Shown here: positions 23,661 through 29,096 of the stretch, one piece after another
How positions within the stretch are numbered: position 1 is the first letter of the stretch
Layout: each line of letters starts with the position of its first letter
Assembly: GCA_964392965.1 (NCBI GenBank)
Contig: CAYMSA010000017.1
Location: 1 to 29,096 of the forward strand
Source: CAYMSA01 sp964392965
Lineage (GTDB): Bacteria > Actinomycetota > Coriobacteriia > Anaerosomatales > Anaerosomataceae
DNA: 29,096 nucleotides
Direction: 5' to 3'
Program-made: the position numbers and the translations under genes
The notes under the pieces: model-generated
The model's input: only the letters and a program-made list of their open reading frames with translations
What the model was told of the DNA's origin: nothing
Database searches by the model: none

Positions 23661-24059
23661 CTAACGCTTGGAGAACTGCGGGCGCTTCCTGGCCTTCTTG
23701 AGACCGTACTTCTTGCGCTCGACCATGCGGGAGTCACGGCTGAGAAGACCGGCCTTCTTGAGCTCACCACGATAGTCGTCGCCGGCATCGAGCAGCGCAC
23801 GCGCGATGCCATGACGAAGCGCACCGGCCTGGCCTGAGAGGCCTCCGCCGTGGATGTTCGCGATGACGTCGAAGTGGCCGACGGTCTCGGTGACCTTGAA
23901 CGGCTGCTCGACGAACCCGCGGAGAACCTCCCTGCCGAAGTAGTCGGCAAAGGGACGATTGTTCACGATGATCTGGCCGGAACCGGGGGTGATGCGAACA
24001 CGCGCGACCGAGGTCTTGCGCCGCCCCGTGCCCCAGTAGACTGCCTTGTTTTCAGCCAT
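23661..24059 (-). CDS. rpsI: 30S ribosomal protein S9
   Basis: Ribosomal protein of the small-subunit head whose C-terminal tail reaches the P-site tRNA. The 132 residues include WGTGRRKTSVARVRI at the N-terminus, INPG-type sequence (here ITPGSGQIIVNNRP) and the basic C-terminal tail KKYGLKKARKRPQFSKR. The start at 24059 follows the rplM stop by 3 bases and has GGAGG 8 bases upstream. Together with rplM it forms the standard L13-S9 operon. Confidence 0.98.
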   Translation of the reverse strand: MAENKAVYWGTGRRKTSVARVRITPGSGQIIVNNRPFADYFGREVLRGFVEQPFKVTETVGHFDVIANIHGGGLSGQAGALRHGIARALLDAGDDYRGELKKAGLLSRDSRMVERKKYGLKKARKRPQFSKR

Positions 24060-24062
24060 GCG

Positions 24063-24497
24063 CTAGACCTCCAGGGTGATCTCACGAGGCGACTGTGCCT
24101 GGTGCGGATGCTCGGCTCCACCATAGACCTTCAGCTTCTTGAGCTGCGCCCTGCCGAGCGTGTTCTTCGGCAGCATGCCGCGAACGGCGAGTCCGATGAC
24201 CCGCTCGGGACGGGTGGCGAGCATATCGGCGATCGAGGTCTCCTTCAGTCCACCCGGATATCCCGAGTGGCGGTACTTCTTCTTGTCAGCGAGCTTGTTG
24301 CCGGTCAGCTTCACCTTCGACGCGTTCACAACGATGACGAAGTCACCGGTGTCGGTGTTCGGGGTGTACTGCGGCTTGCGCTTACCCTTCAGGATGCACG
24401 CGACTTCGCTCGCCAGACGGCCAAGTGGCACGTCAGTGGCATCAACGACCAGCCACTCACGCTCCACCTCGCCAGGCTTGGCGTAGTAGGTCTTCAA
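24063..24497 (-). CDS. rplM: 50S ribosomal protein L13
   Basis: Early assembly protein of the large subunit. With a TTG start at 24497 the product is 144 residues, beginning KTYYAKPGEVEREWLVVDATD. That fits normal L13 N-termini and length. The frame also opens at an ATG at 24509 (MEEPLKTYY), but the sequence coding MEE contains GGAGG (24503-24507), which sits 5 bases before the TTG and is the obvious ribosome binding site. No such site precedes the ATG. Family motifs include LGRLASEVACILKGK, DFVIVVNASKV and RGMLPKNTLGRAQLKKLKVYGGAEHPH. A promoter lies just upstream, in the end of truA. Confidence 0.96.
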   Translation of the reverse strand: MKTYYAKPGEVEREWLVVDATDVPLGRLASEVACILKGKRKPQYTPNTDTGDFVIVVNASKVKLTGNKLADKKKYRHSGYPGGLKETSIADMLATRPERVIGLAVRGMLPKNTLGRAQLKKLKVYGGAEHPHQAQSPREITLEV

Positions 24498-24565
24498 GGG
24501 TTCCTCCATAGCAGAACGGACGTGTCGCTCATCGAGTTCACGGGGCTCTCAAAACGAACCCTTAC

Positions 24566-24594
24566 ACTCTAACCACGGCACGTTGGCGTGTCAA
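24566..24594 (-). promoter_or_regulatory. rplM-rpsI promoter
   Basis: The minus strand has TTGACA (24589-24594), a perfect -35, then 17 bases, then TAGAGT (24566-24571) as -10. Transcription would start near 24559, giving a leader of about 60 bases to the TTG start. The -35 overlaps the end of truA, so rplM-rpsI has its own promoter independent of the ecf-truA genes. Confidence 0.8.
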
Positions 24595-25406
24595 CAAACG
24601 GCTCCGGGTGTATCCATTCCCCCGGACTCCGGAAGGAACCACCCGTCGGCGTACTCGACGTCCCACAGCGTGAGCCCGTGCGCGGGAGCGGTCGGACCTG
24701 CGGCCGAACGTTGCCGCGCCGCCAGGACGTCGGCCGTCCAGTCCGGTGCGCGTCTGCCCGCGCCTACCTCGGCGAGCGTGCCCACGAGCACCCGTACCAT
24801 CGAGTGAAGGAAGGCGTTTCCTGTCACCCGAATCACGAGGGAGTCCTCTCCGAGCAGCTGTTCGCCGAACAGCTCGATAGCATCGACACGACGCATGGTT
24901 CGCTTGCCCTCGGCCGAGGCGGTGACGCAGAACGACCGGAAATCATGCTCCCCCACGAGGTGGGCCGAAGCCGCCTGCATGGCCTCGACGTCGAGCTCGC
25001 CCCGCACCCACCACGCAACCGGCGCAAGGAACAACGGCGGGACGGGGCCGACGACGAGTCGGTAGCGATATTCGCGGAGCACCGCCGAGTGACGCGCACT
25101 GAAGCCCTCCCGCGCCCGGCGGACGTCCCGTATCGCGATGCCCTCGCCGACGAGTGCGTTGAGCGATCGTCTCAGGATGTGATCGGCAGGCTCCGAGCCA
25201 TCGGCCTCAAAGCTCATCACCTGGCCGAGCGCATGCACGCCCGCATCGGTGCGCCCCGCTCCCACGGTCGTGACCTCACGACGCAACGTCACCGCAAGTG
25301 CACGTTCGACCTCGCCCTGAACGGTCCGCATGCCGGGTTGCCGCGCGAAGCCCGCGAAGCCGTCGCCCACATACGAAACCGTGAGCACCACCACCTCGGC
25401 GGCCAT
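24591..25406 (-). CDS. truA: tRNA pseudouridine(38-40) synthase
   Basis: Makes pseudouridine at positions 38-40 of the anticodon arm of many tRNAs. The 271 residues have the catalytic aspartate in GAGRTDAGVHALGQ, the N-terminal VSYVGDGFAGFARQPGMRTVQGE segment, and near the C-terminus GNAFLHSMVRVLVGTL. The ATG at 25406 (MAAEVVVLTVSY) was chosen because GGAAGGGG precedes it by 4-5 bases. The frame opens at a GTG 30 bases earlier, without a ribosome binding site. It lies 46 bases after ecfT and is likely to be co-transcribed. Placement between the ECF genes and rplM is common in Gram-positives. Confidence 0.97.
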   Translation of the reverse strand: MAAEVVVLTVSYVGDGFAGFARQPGMRTVQGEVERALAVTLRREVTTVGAGRTDAGVHALGQVMSFEADGSEPADHILRRSLNALVGEGIAIRDVRRAREGFSARHSAVLREYRYRLVVGPVPPLFLAPVAWWVRGELDVEAMQAASAHLVGEHDFRSFCVTASAEGKRTMRRVDAIELFGEQLLGEDSLVIRVTGNAFLHSMVRVLVGTLAEVGAGRRAPDWTADVLAARQRSAAGPTAPAHGLTLWDVEYADGWFLPESGGMDTPGAVC

Positions 25407-25452
25407 GCTGTCCCCTTCCACCTGTCGTCGCCTCACGCGTACGAAGCGTCGC

Positions 25453-26250
25453 TCACAGTATCCACCCGACGGCGAACACGAGCACCGCCGAGATGCCGAA
25501 TGCGGCCCAGTCGCGCGCCGTCATGCGCGCGACATGCAGACGGGTCCGGCCGACACCACCCCGATAGCAGCGGGACTCCATGGCGACCGCCAGGTCTTCA
25601 GCGCGCTTGAAGAGGTTCACGAACAGCGGCACCAGAACGGGCACGAAGGCCCGGATGCGCCTGATCGGTCCCCCCTCGTCGAACCGTGCTCCGCGGGCAC
25701 TCTGAGCGATGATGATCCGCTCGGCCTCCTGTGCCGTCGTCGGTATGAAGCGAAGCGCGATCGTCAGCATCATCGCCACCTCGCCTGCAGGAAAGTGCAC
25801 CAGCTCCAGCGGCCGCATGAGTCGCTCGAGCGCATCGGTCAGCTCCACGGGCGTCGTCGTCAGCGTGAGCAGCGACGTGCCCACAACGAGCAGCATCACA
25901 CGCAGCGCAAAGAAGACGCCCCGGAGGAGTCCCCCTGCGGTGACTGCGAGCGGCCCGAGTGCGACGAGCGCGTCCGACTGTGCACCCCAGCGCAGCGCAT
26001 GCGCGAGAAGCGTGAACGCGAGAAGAAGTGTAAGGGCCTTGAGCCCCCGCAGAGCCACGCGCCAGGGGACCTCCGAGAGGCGCACCGCGCCTGCCAGCAT
26101 GAGCGCCATGACGAGCAGGCCGAGCAGGCCGTCCACCAGGAACATCGCGACCGCGAATGCCACACCCACGCCCATCTTGGCCCGGGCGTCCATCTCATGG
26201 ACCGGTGAGTCCGCAGGGACGTACTGACCGAAGGCGACGGGAATCCTCAC
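25453..26250 (-). CDS. ecfT: ECF transporter transmembrane subunit EcfT
   Basis: Scaffold membrane protein of an energy-coupling factor transporter that links substrate-binding S subunits to the ATPases. The 265 residues have about five to six hydrophobic segments. Two cytoplasmic coupling motifs of the Ala-Arg-Gly type are seen: AQSARGA (near 183-189) and MESRCYRGG (near 227-235). The N-terminus VHEMDARAKMGVGVAFA is typical, with LDPR/MDAR-like sequence. The GTG start at 26250 overlaps the ecfA2 stop (GTGA). No S component is nearby, as is normal for group II systems where S subunits are encoded elsewhere and share one module. Confidence 0.95.
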   Translation of the reverse strand: MRIPVAFGQYVPADSPVHEMDARAKMGVGVAFAVAMFLVDGLLGLLVMALMLAGAVRLSEVPWRVALRGLKALTLLLAFTLLAHALRWGAQSDALVALGPLAVTAGGLLRGVFFALRVMLLVVGTSLLTLTTTPVELTDALERLMRPLELVHFPAGEVAMMLTIALRFIPTTAQEAERIIIAQSARGARFDEGGPIRRIRAFVPVLVPLFVNLFKRAEDLAVAMESRCYRGGVGRTRLHVARMTARDWAAFGISAVLVFAVGWIL

Positions 26251-27074
26251 GGTCGTCTCCCCAACGCCTCGAGCAGCACGTGTGCCGCGACGACCGGATC
26301 GAACGCGACCTCGGGAAGGACGATTCCCCGCTTCCGGGCTCTGAGCTGGATCCGCACGACGTCCGGTAGGCGCAGGCCCGCGGCCTCATAGCGCTCGGAT
26401 GCACTGAGCAGCTCCTCGACACTCCCGGAGAAGACCGCCTCCCCTGCGTCGAGCACCACGACCGCCGAGGCCACCCCCAGGAACTCCTCGGGATCGTGCG
26501 TGACGACGACGAGACCCGCGCGCTCACGCTCGGCGGCGAGTACCGCCCGTACCGCTTCACGCCCGGTCCTGTCGAGACCGGCCGTCGGCTCGTCCAGCAG
26601 CAGGTACGATGCGCCGAGAGCAAGAGCGCCCGCGATAGCAGCCCGGCGGGCCTCGCCCCCCGAGAGACTGAACGGCGACCGCGCGCCGTACGCGTCCGGG
26701 TCGAGGCCGACAGCCCGCAGGGCCTCGCGTGCGTGCCTCGCCGGATCCGGTCTCCCAAGATTGCGGGGACCGAACATCACGTCGGCGAGAAGCGTCTCGG
26801 CGAAGAACTGCCACTCCGGATTCTGGAAGACGATGCCGACCCGGCCATCGCCCATGTGAGCCGAGGATCGACCGTCGACCTCCACCACACCGGAATCAGG
26901 CGTGAGCAGGCCGGCCAGCAGCCGCAGAAGCGTGGACTTGCCCGAACCGGTGGTCCCCACGACCAGCATGAGGTCACCGCGCGCCACCTCAAGGGAGACC
27001 GAACGGACGGCGGGATCCGTACCCGGAGACCCGACGGCATAGCTGAACGTCACATCACGCGCGATCAACCCCAC
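26247..27074 (-). CDS. ecfA2: ECF transporter ATPase EcfA2
   Basis: One of two ATPases that power the ECF module. The protein is 275 residues if it starts at the GTG at 27074, which has GAGG 7 bases upstream and overlaps the end of ecfA1 by 10 bases. A TTG at 27068 is also possible. Walker A is GTTGSGKST (40-48), the Q-loop is VFQNPEWQFF (near 82-91), the signature is LSGGE (137-141), Walker B is YLLLDEPTAGLD (157-168), and the switch is VVVTHD. The open frame upstream of 27074 is not part of the protein. It lies between ecfA1 and ecfT. Confidence 0.95.
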   Translation of the reverse strand: MGLIARDVTFSYAVGSPGTDPAVRSVSLEVARGDLMLVVGTTGSGKSTLLRLLAGLLTPDSGVVEVDGRSSAHMGDGRVGIVFQNPEWQFFAETLLADVMFGPRNLGRPDPARHAREALRAVGLDPDAYGARSPFSLSGGEARRAAIAGALALGASYLLLDEPTAGLDRTGREAVRAVLAAERERAGLVVVTHDPEEFLGVASAVVVLDAGEAVFSGSVEELLSASERYEAAGLRLPDVVRIQLRARKRGIVLPEVAFDPVVAAHVLLEALGRRP

Positions 27075-27877
27075 AGTGCGACCTCGACCTCCCCCAGGCT
27101 CGGCAGCCCCGGCGGCACGGCTACTCCCGCGCCCCGAAGGGCCTGAACGAGCAGCGCGAGCGGCGGGACCTCCAGTCCCAGACTCTCCGCGCGCTCGCTC
27201 TCGCCGAGGAGCGCGTCCATAGGCCCGTCGTAGACCACTCGCCCCGACTGCAGCACGACGCACCTGTCAGCATCCGCGACGTCGGCCAGGTGATGTGTCA
27301 CATGCAACATGCCGACACCCCGTTCGCGCAGCCGCCGCAAGACACGCAGCACTTCCTGACGCGACTGCGCGTCCAGCATGGCGGTGGGCTCATCGAGCAG
27401 AAGATAGGCTGGTTCGAACGCAAGTGCACCGGCTATGGCCAGGCGCTGCTTCTGACCCTCGGACAGCAGATGCGGCTCGCGGCGTTCGAACCCGGTCAGC
27501 CCAACGTCCGCAAGCGCCGAGTCCACCCTCCGTCGCAGCTCATCAGGGTGCACACCGAGATTCTCGGGACCGAAGGCGACGTCCTCCTCGACCATCGTGC
27601 CAACAATCTGGTTCTCGGGGTTCTGCAGCACATAACCCACCCGCGACCGGATGCGCCAGAGGGCACTCTCGTCCCCCGTGTCCAGCCCGTCGACATGAAC
27701 CTGCCCGTGGCTCAGCGCTACAAGAGCGTTACACGTTCGCAGAAGCGTCGACTTCCCCGACCCGTTTCCACCAAGGACCGCGACCAGCTCTCCGGGACTG
27801 ACCGTGAGAGAGACACACTCGAGCGCCGGGCGCTGTGAGCCCGGGTACTCGACTGAGACATCTGTTATCTCGATCAT
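27065..27877 (-). CDS. ecfA1: ECF transporter ATPase EcfA1
   Basis: First ATPase of the ECF module. It has 270 residues. Walker A is GGNGSGKST (36-44), the Q-loop is YVLQNPENQIVG (82-93), Walker B is YLLLDEPTAMLD (158-169), and the switch is HVTHH (192-196). The signature is LSEGQ (138-142) where LSGGQ is usual. The ATG at 27877 has a GGGGGGT tract before it. It begins the ecfA1-ecfA2-ecfT-truA run, placed after the rpoA-rplQ operon as in many Gram-positives. A perfect 14-bp stem-loop lies directly upstream, with no space for a promoter between. Confidence 0.95.
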   Translation of the reverse strand: MIEITDVSVEYPGSQRPALECVSLTVSPGELVAVLGGNGSGKSTLLRTCNALVALSHGQVHVDGLDTGDESALWRIRSRVGYVLQNPENQIVGTMVEEDVAFGPENLGVHPDELRRRVDSALADVGLTGFERREPHLLSEGQKQRLAIAGALAFEPAYLLLDEPTAMLDAQSRQEVLRVLRRLRERGVGMLHVTHHLADVADADRCVVLQSGRVVYDGPMDALLGESERAESLGLEVPPLALLVQALRGAGVAVPPGLPSLGEVEVALWG

Positions 27878-27893
27878 GCCTACCCCCCACAGA

Positions 27894-27928
27894 CACGAAA
27901 GGCCCCGGGTGTGACGGGGCCTTTCGTG
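27894..27928 (-). terminator. Stem-loop after rplQ (terminator-like, no T-run)
   Basis: Perfect 14-bp inverted repeat CACGAAAGGCCCCG and CGGGGCCTTTCGTG with a 7-base loop, between the rplQ stop and ecfA1. No T-run follows; the tail is TCTGTGGGGGG, which runs into the ecfA1 ribosome binding site. It is likely to end or trim the rpoA-rplQ transcript, perhaps with read-through. Confidence 0.65.
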
Positions 27929-27952
27929 CTCTGCGTCCTTTGCGGACCGCCG

Positions 27953-28306
27953 CTACTCGACGAGCTCGATGATCACCATCGGCGCAGCGTCGCCCTTGCG
28001 GGGCCCGAGCTTCAGTATGCGCGTGTAACCACCCGGGCGCTCGGCGTACCGCGGGGCGATATCGTCGAACACCTTCTTGACCAGAGCCTGGTCACCAAGT
28101 TCAGCGAGTGCGAGTCGGCGAGCGTGCACGTCACCGCGCTTGCCCCAACCGATGATCCGATCGACCAGCGAACGGACCTCTTTCGCGCGCGTCTCGGTCG
28201 TCTTGATGCGCTCGTTCGTGAGAACGGCCACCGCGAGGCTGCGAAGCATCGCGCGCGTGTGGCTCGCATCGGTGCCGAGCTTGCGCCCCTTCTTTGCGTG
28301 TCTCAT
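27953..28306 (-). CDS. rplQ: 50S ribosomal protein L17
   Basis: Large-subunit protein near the peptide exit side. The 117 residues begin MRHAKKGRKLGTDASHTRAM (1-20) with the standard L17 block, then LRSLAVAVLTNERIKTTETRAKEV, and end in RKGDAAPMVIIELVE. The ATG at 28306 lies 13 bases after rpoA, preceded by AGGAGA. It is the last gene of the rpoA operon and is followed by a stem-loop that may end the transcript. Confidence 0.98.
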   Translation of the reverse strand: MRHAKKGRKLGTDASHTRAMLRSLAVAVLTNERIKTTETRAKEVRSLVDRIIGWGKRGDVHARRLALAELGDQALVKKVFDDIAPRYAERPGGYTRILKLGPRKGDAAPMVIIELVE

Positions 28307-28319
28307 TTCGTGCGCTCTC

Positions 28320-29096
28320 CTAGCCAGCGAGGCCCAGGCCCAGGGCCTGGAGCTTGTCCTTGACTTCTTCGATCGATTTCGCGCCGAAGTTCCTGATGTT
28401 CAGCAGGTCACCTTCGGTGCACTCGGTCAGCTGACCGATGGTGTTGACGCCCTGGCGCTTGAGGCAGTTGTACGAGCGGACGGTGAGGTCCAACTCCTCG
28501 ATGGGCGTGTCGAGCATGCGATCCTCTTCGCTGGGGACGTGCTCGAAGGTACTCTCCTCCGGAAGCTCGGTTCCGGCCTCCTCGACGAGCAGCATCATGT
28601 GCTCACTGATGATGCGCGCCGCACGTGCGACCGCATCGGCAGGGCTCATGGATCCGTTCGTCTCCACCTCAAGGACCAGCTTGTCGTAGTCGGTCCGCTG
28701 ACCCACGCGCGTGTTCTCAACCGCGTACGTGCAGCGGACGACGGGACTGAAGAGGGAGTCGACAGTGATGACCCCGATAGGGTCATCAGCCCGCTTGTTG
28801 CGGTCCGCCGACACATAGCCCGATCCGATGCCGATCCGGACGCTCATTTCGAACGTCACTCCGGCCTCGATGTTCGCCAGCACGTGCTCTGGATTCGCCA
28901 GCGTGAACTCGGTGGGGACCTTCAGGTCCGCACCGGTCACAACGGCGGGTCCGTTCACTACGAGAGTCGCGACAGCGTCACCTGAGCCGATGCCGGCGTC
29001 GCGGAACACAAGACCCTTTACGTTGAGCACGATGTCGGTGACGTCCTCGCGGACACCCTCGATCGTCGAGAACTCGTGCTGCACGCCCTCGATGCG
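28320..29096 (-). CDS. rpoA: RNA polymerase subunit alpha, 5' end outside window
   Basis: Alpha subunit, which nucleates polymerase assembly and contacts promoter UP elements and activators. The frame is open to the window edge, giving 258 residues from RIEGVQHEFSTIEGVRED on. Probably 50-60 N-terminal residues lie outside. The N-terminal assembly domain has VLNVKGLVFR, VRIGIGSGYVSADRN and DSLFSPVVRCTYAVENTRVGQ. An acidic linker (about TELPEESTFEHVPSEED) precedes the C-terminal domain, which has IEELDLTVRSYNCLKRQG and GAKSIEEVKDKLQALGLGL, the latter typical for the DNA-binding part. It is followed 13 bases later by rplQ. Confidence 0.98.
   Translation of the reverse strand, partial: RIEGVQHEFSTIEGVREDVTDIVLNVKGLVFRDAGIGSGDAVATLVVNGPAVVTGADLKVPTEFTLANPEHVLANIEAGVTFEMSVRIGIGSGYVSADRNKRADDPIGVITVDSLFSPVVRCTYAVENTRVGQRTDYDKLVLEVETNGSMSPADAVARAARIISEHMMLLVEEAGTELPEESTFEHVPSEEDRMLDTPIEELDLTVRSYNCLKRQGVNTIGQLTECTEGDLLNIRNFGAKSIEEVKDKLQALGLGLAG

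Noticed and set aside
1..29096. tRNA and rRNA genes, insertion sequences, CRISPR arrays, phage genes
   Set aside because: No transposase, integrase, repeat-spacer pattern, tRNA-like cloverleaf or rRNA core sequence was seen in the intergenic stretches.

Overview
This window is a contiguous piece of a GC-rich bacterial chromosome in which every gene I can support lies on the minus strand, so transcription runs from the right end to the left end. The gene set points to a high-GC Gram-positive, probably an actinomycete-related anaerobe such as a member of the Coriobacteriia. The reasons are a V/A-type ATPase with the gene order of the Gram-positive ntp operons, a groES operon with a CIRCE operator, a RimI-TsaD fusion and a fused NnrE/NnrD. 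The taxon is inference. There are no mobile elements, tRNA or rRNA genes, CRISPR arrays or signs of recent transfer. One run of 100 undetermined bases (12672-12771) interrupts the ATPase operon.

From right to left: (1) 29096-27953, the end of a ribosomal-protein/RNA polymerase operon (rpoA partial, rplQ). (2) 27877-25453, the energising module of an ECF vitamin transporter (ecfA1, ecfA2, ecfT). (3) truA, then a promoter and rplM-rpsI. (4) glmM and glmS, the first and second committed enzymes around glucosamine phosphate metabolism. A 411-base gap between them holds a recognisable glmS ribozyme behind its own extended -10 promoter. (5) acpS, a fused NAD(P)HX epimerase/dehydratase, a two-CBS-domain protein and alanine racemase. 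(6) 16042-7503, a nine-gene V/A-type ATPase operon in the order H-I-K-E-C-F-A-B-D, followed by a NYN-domain ribonuclease-like gene. (7) A DUF554 membrane protein, a nitroreductase, a family 4 uracil-DNA glycosylase, and tsaE-tsaB-(rimI-tsaD) for the t6A37 tRNA modification. (8) A CIRCE-controlled groES-groEL operon, with groEL running off the left end.

Most neighbours overlap by 4-10 bases (ATGA or GTGA junctions), which suggests translational coupling within the transport, t6A and ATPase groups. The most informative non-coding elements are the glmS ribozyme, the CIRCE element with a symmetrical base change, and two perfect 14-bp stem-loops lying directly upstream of the ribosome binding sites of glmM and ecfA1. 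Most of the long plus-strand open frames are high-GC shadows of the real genes.
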